Source: Amphiura filiformis (lineage: Eukaryota > Echinodermata > Ophiuroidea > Amphilepidida > Amphiuridae). Taken from it: DNA of 64,000 bases. Each line of letters starts with the position of its first letter. The first letter of the stretch is position 1. Positions 38,001 through 45,935 of this stretch are shown piece by piece. The notes beneath the pieces were generated by a model. The model saw only the letters and a program-made list of their open reading frames with translations, was not told the DNA's origin and did no database searches. The stretch spans positions 2,723,464-2,787,463 of the forward strand of contig NC_092636.1 in assembly GCF_039555335.1 (NCBI RefSeq), written 5' to 3'. The translations under genes were made by a program, and so were the position numbers.

Positions 38001-41000
38001 GTATGTGGGGAACAATAAAACGTCCTTTGAAGATTAGCGCAAGTGGAGGTTCTGTTACTTCAAAATGTGAAAGAAAGAAAGCTCAAATTCAGGGTCGCTT
38101 GGTTACTGTCATTGATACTCCTGGATTCTATGATACTAAGAAGAATTATGAGAGCACCATCACTGAAATCCTGAACTGCATGTATCTCTCAGCTCCAGGC
38201 CCTCATGCTATTTTGCTTACCATTCGGTTAGGACGTCACACAGAAGACGATATCAAAGCGGTTGAACTCATGAGATGTATGTTTGGCGAAGATTCCATCA
38301 AGTTTCTCATGATTGTCTTCACTGGAGCTGATGAGTTGAAGCTTAATGATGAAAATATAGAAGATGTGGTTGCAAATTTAGAGGGGCCAATTCAAGATTT
38401 ACTGCATAGATGTGAATATCGGTATGTACCTTTTGATAACAAAGCAAAGCCTCTGTCAGGAGAGAATTCAAACCAGATCAGCAATCTCTTGACAATGGCT
38501 GAAGATATTGCCAAAAGTAATGATGGAAAGTGCTTTAAGGATAATCTGTCCTCCAGGGTAGCAGAAATGATAGAAAAGAAGCTTAACCAAACACAAGAGC
38601 AGATCAAGACACTGACACAGATGAAGATGGAACTTGAGAAGAAACTAAAAGAAACTGAAAGAAAACTGAAGGAAGGAGAAAATCTAGCAGAGATGGAAAA
38701 GGCTGAATTGAGGCAACAAATAGAAGACCTGAAAAGCGAAATAGAGGAAAATAGAGAAGATGCTTCATGAACGGACACTTGCATCAGAACAACCAAAAGT
38801 CATGTTGATAGAAGATGAAGCAACAGTTGGCATGGTTGGAGGTAAGTTTTATTGTGGGATGTAAACTGATGCAAATATCTTTAGCTTTGAGTTCCAACAC
38901 TGACCATGAACATATGAGATCTAGGCTTGTCCATGAAAAATACAGTACTATTTTGAATTTGCATTGTTATATTAAATCTAGAAAGACTGAAAGCCGAATT
39001 ACCTTTATATATTACAAGTTCACAGAAATATACACAATTAACACACTTGTCTATAATTTGAAAAAAGTGAATTATTTATTGGAAATATATATTGCTTGAA
39101 CATGTAAAATACAAATGATGATAATCACTGCTTTATGATTACTACAACAGAAATTCTATTCTACTTGCCTTTTCATGACAAGAGAGACTATAAAAATTCT
39201 GTATTACATTCTAGAAAAACCAAGGCCGAATTACCTCTTCCAAGATCACACAAATATACACAATATTAACACTATAATTAAAAACAAAATAATTATTTAT
39301 TGAAAGCATAGGATGCTTGGACAATGCTTTTGTACATAAAAAATGAATCACTGGCAAATCAAAATTAGCATCATGCATTTTTAGAAGGTGAGCAAAAGGT
39401 AGGCCAACTTTTAAGGGGGACAAACTTTCACAAAAATAATGGTAAAAAATGGGCTAAAAATACAAAAAAAAGGCCTAAAAATCTAAAAATATCAGGGCGG
39501 CCAGCATCCCACAGGTGGAAAGAGGGGGCAAGACTTCTCACGGGGAGGGAGGGGGGAATCATTATATAAACACAGCCAAAATAAAAAGTCTCCACTAGTT
39601 CCATCCCCATTTAATCAGAGCCTGATGAGTTTATGGCAAAATAATTCATCTAATAATTTTCTATACACTTTCCCTCGCAGGTTGATATCAAATTTGATAT
39701 CAAAAGTTTAATCATCGTGAGCGCTGGAACCGTTGTTTGGAAATTCGTGCAATTTTAAAAATGACATAGGGAATTGTATCACGTAGCAGAGCTCGCGTGA
39801 GTGCCAAGAATTACGTCGCCTGAATAGGCCGGCAGGTTAATGGTTTCCCCATGCATGTCAAAATGCAAGTCACAATTGTGCACAGGCAAGTGTACAACGA
39901 TTCCTGTACGGGTTGCTTTAGGCCACATAATAAGCTGATACCATGCATTGGATTTTGCGTGGTCAATTCGTAATTTGTCATTTTTGAAATTACACAAATT
40001 TCCAAACAACGGCTCCTCTGCTCACGATGATTAAACTTTTGATATCAAATTTGGTATCAACCTTTGAAGGAAAGTGTATAGAAAATTATTATATCAATTA
40101 ATTTGCCATACACTTATCAGACTCTGATTAAATGGGGATGGAAAGTCTACACAAATGTGTCATTATATGTGCCTACACACCAAAAAATTGATTTGTATCA
40201 AAAGTAATCAATGTAATAAGAACAATAATTTGGATGATGTTTGTGCAAGCTCAGCCTCAATTGCAAATCTAAGCTGGGATAGCCCTTTCCATGGGACAAT
40301 TTGGTACTCTTTGACATTATAATTTTATAGGACATGTAGGATACAAACTGACAGCCCATTTCAAGAAAATGGTTTAACATACCTTTTTTCCCATCTATGT
40401 ACCTCAATTTCTTATAATGTTTTATGTTGAGATGCATGTTTGTGGTAATTTAATAAGTAAATAATAATTATTGAAAATACTCTGTTTGTCTCTGACCAAT
40501 TGTAATAGATTTGGAGAAGAGACTACAAAAAGCTGAAGATGCAGGCAATGAAGACCGGAATCAATTAGAGGAAAAAGTAGCAACTCTGGAAGCCCAGATG
40601 AAAGAAAAGGATAGGACAATTAAAGAACAAGTTAAGGAGCTTCAAGAAAAAGACACAAAACTTCAGGAACTGCAAGATCAGCATGGAGCTGTTCAGGAAA
40701 ATGGAGGCAGAGAATTGGAGAATGCTCAACATGATGTTAATGGTAGGCCTATAAATAAGTGATGACCTTGGGACTACAATTATTGAATACCAGTGAGGAA
40801 GAAGGGCACAACTCAATCAAAACTTTTTTTTTGAGATATTAAGAAAAAACTAATATTTGGAAAAGTTTTAGAGACATAATGTTTTCAAGGTTTTCATCTT
40901 CAGGGGACCTTACATACATGTGAAATCATGATGTTCCCATAGCATTAAAGGTACAGATCTTGAATACAAGCCAGAGTTTAGGCCTTTTCCCACTAATATA

Positions 41001-42875
41001 CTACAAGTGGTAGTTCCATAAGCAGATGTGTTACAAATAGCTACAGAAATTTGTAATTATTTATTACTTGCACAAGTAGAAGCATGTAATACATATAAAA
41101 TGTTAACAAGAAAGTTTATTGTAGTGAAAAGCAGATTTCAAGGATAAACAAAACTCCACTTTAACCCAATATTTGTGGAAGAAAGGGCCAACTCCATGGA
41201 GTTGGGCCTTTCTTCCATGAAAACCATGCATGATACTTGCATGGAAGACTATTTAGAGAGTGGATTTGGGCCCTTCTTTCACACACAGGGAAGAACTGTC
41301 TGCTGGCAATAAAATGCTGGGTCTAACTCATGTTTGTAAAAAAGTGGAGTTGGGCCCTTCTATATACTTAGGTTTTCAATTACTTCATAAACATTGCTGC
41401 TGATTATTCCTCACAAAAAATGTCAAAAGTATGTATACCAAAAACTCGCATTATGATTTTGATTTAGGCCCTTCACAATTAATTCTTAGTTTCCTGTTTC
41501 ATGGTTGAAAACCAGGGATGAGGCGACTTTTAATTATTAATTATTAATTATCTTTTATTTTCTTTGTTTTAAAATAAGTGGTCGCAACCTACATCAAGCC
41601 ATTTTGACAAGGAGCATGCATTTAATTATTTTACTACTATGTTTGATTTTATACATAAGTAATGGTACAATTAGGTTCTATGTTTATTCATCATTATAGA
41701 TGATATGATTAAAGTCAGAAAGTAGCAAATGGTAGTCATTAAAAGTTATTTTTAAAGAGAAAATCCAAAATATAAATAAAATAATTAAATATTTTGCAAT
41801 TCTCTACTTTGGACGCGGGCGGGAAACAGGAAACTAAGAATCAATTGTAATTGGCCTTATAGCTCAACCTCTTTTATTTGGCCATGATGGGACCACGCTC
41901 TGGCGATGGATAAGTGAAAAATCTGGATAAATGAATTTTGTGTAATTCTGCATTGAAAGATTATGCAACACATGGTAATAATACTGAAAGACAAGCCCGT
42001 AACAAGGGGGCTGGGGTGGACTCCCACCCCCCAAAAAAAATGGTTGGCCCTGGTTAAGGGCCTGCTGAAAGATGATATTTGAGTGACATTTTATGCAACA
42101 TAGATGTCATTCTGAAGGTGCCAAAGCATTAAAAAAACATTTCCTCAAAATGTCCACATCTGGATAACATTAACAGAGAGATCTGTATAAGTCTAGATAT
42201 TAAAGGGAGGTTGAACTGTAATATGGTTCTAGTGCAATGATGATCTTGGATATGCAGGGAAACGAAATCGCCATGCCATTATGTGCTGTGCCTATATCTA
42301 GAAAGTGTTAATATATTCAAATGAATTATATTAAATAGAGGGGGGGGGGGGGTGACCTAATTTAAAGGGGTAACCTTATTAGTTTAGAATATGGATTGTC
42401 TTCAAACTTGCATACAATTTCAAATATTGTCCCCTTTATGCATCTATGAGAAAACAAGAACATTGTCAGCATAAATGTGAATAATTAGCACAATTAGCAA
42501 GCCAATATGTTGGCTATACATTTTAGTCTGACATCCCGAAACAACACTGTGTGCCAAGTCATGTCCCAATGTTTAGCCATACCACTACGCCCAAATATCA
42601 TTCTTAACAAAATATCTCATAGTTTTTGATTTAAATCTCCCCTGAAGTATAATATTCACCCCTGAAGTATAATATTCACCCCTGAAGTATAATTCGCCCC
42701 TGAAGCCCCTTTTTAATCATTTTTGCCAATGAGAAAAATTGCAGCGAAGTGGGGGGTGATGATGCTGTCGATCGGGTTACAGACCCTTAAATTAAGACAC
42801 AAAAATTCAATTATTGATTTTGCAGATGTGCCACCTGAGGAAGGAAAAAAAGGTTTTCGCTGTTTCATCCTATGA
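25727..42875 (+). CDS. TRIM-GIMAP chimera: RING, B-box, coiled coil, AIG1 GTPase, coiled coil, CaaX (five exons)
   Basis: Gene model joined by hand from exons 25727-26035, 36298-36934, 37881-38841, 40509-40742 and 42826-42875. Introns are about 10.3, 0.95, 1.7 and 2.1 kb with phases 0, 1, 1, 1, and each junction keeps the frame. Discounting one extra base near 38750 gives 729 codons and a stop. Order by residue: RING 28-70, B-box 114-150, coiled coil about 158-285, AIG1-type GTPase from 317 with P-loop 326-334, helical C-terminal coiled coil, terminal CFIL. From family knowledge, RING plus B-box plus coiled coil is the TRIM ubiquitin-ligase core, and AIG1/GIMAP GTPases are immune-associated and oligomerise on membranes. 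The fusion, with a prenylation signal, suggests a membrane-anchored E3 ligase controlled by nucleotide binding; that role is inferred. No transcript evidence is available, and an unseen small exon cannot be excluded. Confidence 0.85.
26168..26390. repeat. G-run-rich dispersed repeat
   Basis: Starts at GGCCCGTACACAGGATTTT and has runs of 9-10 G alternating with AAAAGTGGACTTTTTTCCC-like words. Similar G-rich, GGACTTTT-containing fragments occur at 4345-4474 and 46311-46470. Noncoding. Confidence 0.5.
26818..26955 (-). repeat. Dispersed repeat, inverted copy of 13665-13800
   Basis: About 135 bases, from the word TGCTTAGCCTGAGTCGCTCG through GAGGATTCGCCGTACTATCA to GATGACGCTGTGCAACATC. The reverse complement is at 13665-13800 with few differences. 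Function unknown. Confidence 0.7.
28147..29091 (+). pseudogene. LINE endonuclease domain (EEP, APE-like), broken
   Basis: Exonuclease-endonuclease-phosphatase fold motifs in order: LYISTLNTRTM, IVGIQEHR (catalytic Glu), MGDFNGRVG (catalytic Asp/Asn) and SIGSDHRIV (catalytic Asp-His). In the element's life cycle it nicks the target DNA to prime reverse transcription. A TAA at 28657-28659 interrupts the frame just before the GDFN motif; both sides are in the same frame, consistent with a CAA to TAA change. The frame is lost again at 29091. Confidence 0.85.
29057..29581 (+). pseudogene. LINE linker between endonuclease and reverse transcriptase
   Basis: Continues the polyprotein in another frame after the break near 29060-29091. 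It is a Lys/Glu/Gln-rich helical linker (AIWHDPRIEEARRELQQAQ, then AAWDLINEVSGRKSAKKG), typical of the region before the reverse-transcriptase fingers. A second frame change near 29540-29619 leads to the reverse-transcriptase frame. Confidence 0.75.
29619..31136 (+). pseudogene. LINE reverse transcriptase (RVT_1), open over 505 codons
   Basis: Motifs: LIPIPKSGDLREGKNYRRI, NGFRPGRSTVSQILALR, motif A FIDFKKAFDTIH, motif B AGVLQGDTLAPFLF, motif C DIADDIALLAD (catalytic Asp pair), then FKYLGAW and a thumb. The C-terminal part has RRLKFAGHCAR followed by a basic tail. No RNase H follows. The catalytic residues appear intact although the upstream endonuclease is broken, so the copy could act only in trans. 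The first ATG is not necessarily the natural start because the frame is continuous with the linker before the second frameshift. Confidence 0.9.
31492..32245 (+). repeat. Minisatellite, about six monomers of about 125 bp with DR1-like words
   Basis: Monomers start near 31492, 31631, 31760, 31883, 32010 and 32130 with variants of GTTCCCCTGGTCATGAGGTT, followed by TTACAGATGTCCAGAAAATG. Most contain GACCTTTGACCTGACC. Divergence between monomers is moderate. It directly follows the LINE in intron 1. Confidence 0.85.
32246..33243. other. Intronic AT-rich DNA, no feature
   Basis: Contains GCTAGCTGGGGGTGTAAACC/CCCCCAGCTAGG as a small palindrome near 32536-32565; otherwise nothing recognised. Confidence 0.5.
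33244..34254. mobile_element. About 1-kb non-autonomous DNA element with TACACTCTCAGAA termini
   Basis: The left end TACACTCTCAGAACATTGG is inverted at the right end as CCAATTTTCTGAGAGTGTA. The interior holds many GGTTAACCAACT-type words, a GGTTGTCCG/CGGACAACC patch (33355-33540) and a long hairpin (33839-34004). No coding capacity. Confidence 0.7.
33839..34004. repeat. Long near-perfect hairpin nested in the 1-kb TIR element
   Basis: Arms of about 75 bases, with GTTTAAGTGTGTGCGAG on the left and CTCGCACACACTTAAAC on the right, and TAAGCTTAAC/GTTAAGCTTA at the centre. One arm carries an extra AGCATCATA. Small reading frames here on both strands encode mirror peptides and are artefacts of the palindrome. 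Confidence 0.85.
34255..35529. other. Intronic DNA, no feature
   Basis: Related in part to 32600-33000 in opposite or diverged form (CAAATGAAACATAG, TTGGATTAAAAATAATATTA). No gene. Confidence 0.45.
35530..35850. mobile_element. Right half of a TTAA-type foldback MITE
   Basis: Shares AAAGGTCAAAATTTTCAATTG, CCCAGCTGCATACACTTTAA and GGTGTACTCTCAGCTTCCAT with the copies at 16643-18030 and 51368-52026. It ends at GTTAATATCTGATTCCTTAA, the inverse of the start of the 16.6-kb copy. The left half is missing. Confidence 0.75.
36040..36160. mobile_element. Terminal fragment of a TTAA-type foldback MITE
   Basis: Contains GATATGTCTGATGTGCTCTC, ATGTCCCACAAAAAATGC and ends ACCAGAGCCCTTAA, matching the right ends of the 2.2-kb and 51.4-kb copies. 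It lies about 140 bases upstream of exon 2. Confidence 0.65.
36298..36934 (+). CDS. Exon 2: B-box zinc finger and BBC coiled coil
   Basis: Starts after an ATTTTCAG acceptor in phase 0, matching exon 1, and encodes residues 104-315. B-box ligands are C114, H117, C128, C131, C136, C139, C146 and H149 or H150; C146 stands where type-2 B-boxes usually have His. The run from YYCHTCEKPICRDC to RDHHTVYL is highly characteristic. A long charged heptad-like helix, rich in K, E, Q and A (about 158-285), follows and should drive antiparallel dimerisation as in other TRIMs. The exon ends at CAAG before GCAAGT, a GC donor with leftover phase 1. A GT four bases further on gives the wrong phase for exon 3. 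Confidence 0.88.
36935..36940 (+). promoter_or_regulatory. GC-type 5' splice site of intron 2 (GC-AG intron)
   Basis: The sequence is CAAG then GCAAGT, the textbook GC-AG donor with otherwise perfect U1 pairing. Ending exon 2 at 36934 leaves one base (G), which with GT at 37881 forms a Gly codon directly before VDTLRLILIG. The nearby GT at 36939 would leave two bases and break the frame of the GTPase exon. Confidence 0.75.
36959..37439. mobile_element. Foldback MITE in intron 2, TA-flanked, CAGGGTGTCCC termini
   Basis: The left CAGGGTGTCCCTGAAAGAAC is matched by GTTCTTTCAGGGACACCCTG on the right, with TA on both sides. Interior arms (CACATACTTTTTGAATTTTG) also pair. The TA duplication suggests Tc1/mariner-type mobilisation. 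It fills half of the 946-bp intron. Confidence 0.82.
37881..38841 (+). CDS. Exon 3: AIG1/GIMAP GTPase domain and start of C-terminal coiled coil (frame broken)
   Basis: Begins after TTTCTTAG in phase 1. Nucleotide-binding motifs: G1 GLTGAGKST (326-334), G3 DTPG (394-397), the AIG1 conserved box LSAPGPHAILLTIRLGR with HTEDD, G4-like TGAD (463-466) and a G5-like YVPFDNKAK. This order and the conserved box identify an AIG1/GIMAP P-loop GTPase rather than Ras, ARF or dynamin. It continues into a K/E-rich coiled coil. In the frame as given a TGA occurs at 38768-38770. From 38760 another frame stays open for 27 codons to the GGAG/GTAAGT donor at 38841 and leaves the phase exon 4 needs, so a one-base insertion in the A run 38748-38751 is likely. 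Sequence upstream of 37881 is intron. Confidence 0.87.
38748..38751 (+). other. Frame lesion in an A-run within the TRIM-GIMAP coiled coil
   Basis: Four A residues follow GAGG. With three, the helix reads on as IEEIEKMLHERTLASEQ and the frame runs through exons 4 and 5 to a CaaX stop. With four, translation ends 19 bases later. This could be an assembly error, an allelic null, or less likely a slippery site. Confidence 0.7.
39601..40141. mobile_element. Foldback element in intron 3
   Basis: The left CCATCCCCATTTAATCAGAG pairs with CTCTGATTAAATGGGGATGG on the right. Inner arms TTGATATCAAATTTGATATC and CCGTTGTTTGGAAATT also pair across the centre. Noncoding. Confidence 0.78.
40509..40742 (+). 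CDS. Exon 4: C-terminal coiled-coil segment of TRIM-GIMAP gene
   Basis: Acceptor TGTAATAG at 40508; entry phase 1 joins the G left by exon 3 to AT, forming Asp. It encodes 78 residues with a strong heptad character (LEKRLQKAEDAGNE, LEEKVATLEAQMKEK, VKELQEKDTKLQELQDQ). The exon ends at AATG before GTAGGC, leaving phase 1 for exon 5. Reading through the donor gives only seven more codons before a stop. Composition and helix type match the end of exon 3, which supports one continuous coiled coil. Confidence 0.78.
41466..41858. mobile_element. Foldback element in intron 4
   Basis: The left CTTAGTTTCCTGTTTC is inverted on the right as GAAACAGGAAACTAAG, flanked by GGCCCTTCACAATT and AATTGTAATTGGCC. 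A second short palindrome lies at about 41176-41218 (AAAGGGCCAACTCC/GGAGTTGGGCCTTT). Confidence 0.75.
42635..42705 (+). repeat. Short tandem repeat CCCCTGAAGTATAATATTCA, three to four copies
   Basis: Directly repeated 20-base words in intron 4, decaying toward the right (CCCCTGAAGTATAATTCG, CCCCTGAAGCCCC). Confidence 0.85.
42826..42875 (+). CDS. Exon 5: C-terminal tail with CaaX prenylation motif, stop of TRIM-GIMAP gene
   Basis: Acceptor TGATTTTGCAG ends at 42825. Entry phase 1 joins the G from exon 4 to AT, giving D, then VPPEEGKKGFRCFIL and TGA at 42873-42875. The last four residues, CFIL, form a CaaX box. Terminal Leu normally directs geranylgeranylation by GGTase-I, and a small basic patch (KK, R) precedes it. 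This predicts membrane attachment, as known for some GBPs. The exon is short, so its identification rests on the acceptor, phase and motif together. No canonical polyadenylation signal is clear close downstream. Confidence 0.68.
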
Positions 42876-43161
42876 AGTTACCATGGAAATGAAGATGAAG
42901 TTGTTGTGTGCAAATATTTGTGAGTGGGATGGAGTTTGTACAGAACTCTTGGTTAAAAAGTTTACAAAGGTTGTTCCGTAGTAAAAGATTGTAAATCAAC
43001 ATGAATGAAATACAAAATCAATTTGCTAGCGAAGTGTTTTTGCATCTCTTTGGTAACTGGGAGAGGGGCAGCTTGAAAAAATAAGCTGCAAATACAACAA
43101 CAACATTTTTTAAATGTTGTCAACATGTTATTGCAAAATAATTTTTGGCAAACATTTTTGC
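42876..43161. other. Downstream flank of TRIM-GIMAP gene
   Basis: Presumed 3' UTR and flank. I see no canonical AATAAA before the Penelope fragment begins. Confidence 0.4.
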
Positions 43162-43352
43162 AAAATAGAGTTTTGGAATTAAATCTAATACTGGAACTTA
43201 CTTTTTGCAACTATTGCGACGTTGCGTCGCAATAGTTCATCAGGCAACTGACCCGTTGGACTGGTCACGTGATAGACGGCTAGGTATTGACCCGATGGCC
43301 CGGTCCCATGCATGAGATAAATTGGAATCTCAACATCCTTCAAACCAGTTAA

Positions 43353-43775
43353 CACGCTTGGCGGAAACTTGTGAATGTGAAGGACAAGCAACCGAAGGAC
43401 AAACGCTCAAACTTAGTGTATGGGGTTGTGTGCGGTGATACCGATTGCTCTGCGGCTTATGTTGGAGAAACCAAACAGGCGTTAAAAACCCGCATTGGTC
43501 AACATAGGAGACCAAGTACCAACGAAGCCCAAAACTCTGCTGTTTACCTCCATTTAAAGGACACTGGACACTCAATTAAGAACGAGGAAGTTGTTATTCT
43601 TGATAAGGAGGAACAATGGCATAGGAGAGGCATAAAAGAAGCCATTTGGGAACGCATTGAGCCACCGTCACTGAACAAGAAAGGGGGACTCAATTTATCT
43701 CATGCATGGGACCGGGCCATCGGGTCGATACCTAGCCGTCTATCACGTGACCAGTCCAACGGGTCAGTTGCCTGA
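43353..43775 (+). pseudogene. GIY-YIG endonuclease domain of a Penelope-like element (partial)
   Basis: An open frame after a TAA at 43350 encodes about 140 residues with no natural start. Visible motifs are LVYGVVCG, then the diagnostic YVGETKQALKTRIGQH (GIY-YIG strand and catalytic Arg), VYLHLKDTGH and EAIWERIEPPSLNKKGGL. The Cys-bearing region before YVGET is typical of Penelope-like elements rather than of UvrC or homing enzymes. The endonuclease would nick target DNA for retrotransposition. The reverse transcriptase that should precede it is absent, so this is a 5'-truncated relic. Confidence 0.82.
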
Positions 43776-43822
43776 TGAAGTCTGGTGGTTCCAGACGCAT
43801 AGCGTCATAATAGTTGCAAAAA
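43773..43822 (+). ncRNA. Hammerhead-ribozyme-like relic after the GIY-YIG frame
   Basis: Overlapping the stop is CTGATGA followed by a stem GTCTGG/CCAGAC, the order of a hammerhead core. The expected GAAA box is replaced by GCATAGCGTC, so it should not cleave. Penelope-like elements are known to carry hammerheads in their terminal repeats. The call is a resemblance only. Confidence 0.35.
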
Positions 43823-43910
43823 GTTCCAGTATTAGATTTAATTCCAAAACTCTGTTTGAAACTACTGGATGACTAAGAACATTCACTCATTTTTGCAAAA
43901 TATTTTGTCA

Positions 43911-44410
43911 CCACTTAAAGCCATATGTGATGCGATCAAGCAAAATGGGTCTGATGTCGAACAAAATCAAAATTCAGTTTTCAATCTCATTATTTGAGCC
44001 ATTCTCAGAGCTTTATTTTGCTGAAAACCCCATCATAATTAGACTTACAGAGATATGGCCATTTTAGTGTTGCTCATAAATGTTTGTAGCTTTTACTGTC
44101 AGATATGTCCACTTTTAATTTCGAGCTGAACAACTGAACAACTGAGCAAACAAGAAAATTGGAATTTACTACCAGCGCCGATGTCGCCAATGCGTGTCAC
44201 ACCATCGGTTGTGCTATGGTATGGTCCTTTGATGTGTGAATGACCATCCAGCACGCCATGTACGCACTGTGTTGTGAACATTGCGCACGTGTTCGACTAA
44301 TCTTTGCATCGTAATAATTAAGCGATGGTTCCTGCATTTTATTAGAAATCTCAGATTTTGACAAAACTATAGTCTTGATTTTTGCAGGGTATGTTAATTT
44401 AATAAAGTAC
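43911..44410. repeat. Dispersed repeat related to 22402-22659 and 16165-16260
   Basis: The left word GTGATGCGATCAAGCAAAATGG resembles the GTGACATGATCAAGCGGAATG terminus at 22.4 kb. The right word AACTATAGTCTTGATTTTTG is an inverted relative of CAAGACTTTAGGTGCTGTAG at 16.2 kb. No gene. Confidence 0.45.
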
Positions 44411-44944
44411 ATTATAATTGTGTAAAAACAGCACTTTGAAAAATACTGAAGGCATCCTCCTCAGCAAATGTTACAATATGGCTTTAATAACATTATGTTA
44501 GAATATTTTGCCCCAAGTTTTCAAAAATGTTTTCTAAATATTATTAAAACATTTTATACCCTGACAATTAAACATTTTCTGTGAAATGTTTTGTGTTTGT
44601 TGGGTATATGCACAATCTCAAAATAATCAGGTGTATGACAGGGGTGGCATACTGCTTTGGTACAGGTGCTCCAAAACTTTGTTGTCATGATGTATCACAA
44701 AACAATGTGCACATTATTAACCTCATGTGCCTTGCAAATAAATAAATAATTGCCTCAAAACAGGTCTGAAATTATATAAAAGAATAGGTTTACAGATTTA
44801 GAATTGAAAAACTTTGATGAATGCAATCATGATATTAGGCTTATGTAATTGGCCTACTGATAGCAGTATTGTTTAGTAACTTAATTGTCAAAAATGCCTC
44901 CTTTAGCCCCATGGACCAGATTATGTCACAAACAATGATATAGA

Positions 44945-45235
44945 TCATACCTAGATTGCTAAGGGGTGGTGCAATAATAATGTGTACCGGGTGGCCAATT
45001 ATTGGTGGGGCGAAGATTTTTGGCAGGCTAAGGGGTGGAGCAATAATCATGTCTACTCCGGGGTGGTCAATTATAGGTGGGGGCGAAGATTTTTTGGCAG
45101 GCCAAAAGGGGCAGGGGGTGCAAGCATTGTTTGGTAGGTTAAAAGCGAAGGGGACAAGCAATTTTTGGCAGGTCGAAGGGGGGGGGGGGGCAAGCAATTT
45201 TTGGCGCAGATGTTTGGGCACCGTTTCTATACTAC
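44945..45235 (+). repeat. G-rich tandem repeat of about 75-80 bp
   Basis: Recurring AAGGGGTGGTGCAATAATAA, GGCCAATTATTGG, GCGAAGATTTTTGGCAGG words, decaying into a G run at 45177-45190. Related words in inverted orientation lie at 46311-46470. Open frames here are repeat artefacts. Confidence 0.6.
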
Positions 45236-45260
45236 ACCCTAAAGAGGTGTAGGAAAATGT

Positions 45261-45737
45261 CAGTCAAGATTAATAGGTAAATTTTCACGGGAAAATTTTC
45301 TGGACACATGACCAATGCGTTTCAATGTGAGTGTAACCTCGAGCCTGATCCCTGACCCCCGGCGGTGACCTCGCTATTCAAGTCTTAGTTATTTTGAATT
45401 GGAATAGCATTTTTGGCGAAGTTTCGATAGAAATTAGTGCTTTGCAAAATTATTGAAAATCATGCAATCTTAATTTCTTCACAATATCATTAAAATGTAA
45501 TTTAAAAATATTTACCTACGGAAAAAATATTTATCTACGGAAACTCTTGTTATAACATTATAAACTTCCGACAAGTAACTTATTTTGCATCCAGTGAGAA
45601 ATTCTTCCTATTCAAATACATTGAAAGACCACACGCTGTGCTCGTGGTCATATTCCATTATGCTAATATGTCTGCGCCCATGGGTGTCACGTGTCCAGAA
45701 AATTTTCCCGTGAAAATTTTCCTATTAATCTTGACTG
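45261..45737. mobile_element. Foldback MITE with CAGTCAAGATTAATAGG termini
   Basis: The left CAGTCAAGATTAATAGG and TTTTCACGGGAAAATTTTCT are inverted at the right end (AGAAAATTTTCCCGTGAAAA, CCTATTAATCTTGACTG). About 477 bp, noncoding. Confidence 0.82.
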
Positions 45738-45768
45738 AATGTTATCCATGTTCAAATTAGCTTTGCTC

Positions 45769-45935
45769 CAAAGCCAACCTATTTTCCATCCAATTGAAAG
45801 AAAAAATGAAAAAACCATGCCATATGCCCTCTGACACTATAGTAAAGACCGGCTGTAGGTCTCCAAAGCCAACCTATTTTCCATCCAATTGAAAGAAAAA
45901 ATGAAAAAACCATGCCATATGCCCTCTGACACTAC
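45769..45935 (+). repeat. Two direct copies of an about 70-bp sequence
   Basis: Both copies run from CTCCAAAGCCAACCTATTTT to ATGCCCTCTGACACTA, near 45769-45842 and 45862-45935, apparently identical. A very recent local duplication or an assembly artefact. Confidence 0.85.

Larger units (their letters stand above)
43162..43857. mobile_element. Penelope-like element fragment in inverted-repeat arrangement
   Basis: The arms at 43162-43316 and 43700-43857 are inverted copies of each other; one word is CGTCTATCACGTGACCAG. They flank a GIY-YIG coding segment, and the right arm includes its C-terminal codons and 3' end. Oppositely oriented truncated copies are typical of Penelope-like elements. The arms differ just after CTGATGA: the right has a GTCTGG/CCAGAC hairpin, the left a CTATTGCGACG palindrome. 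Confidence 0.75.
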
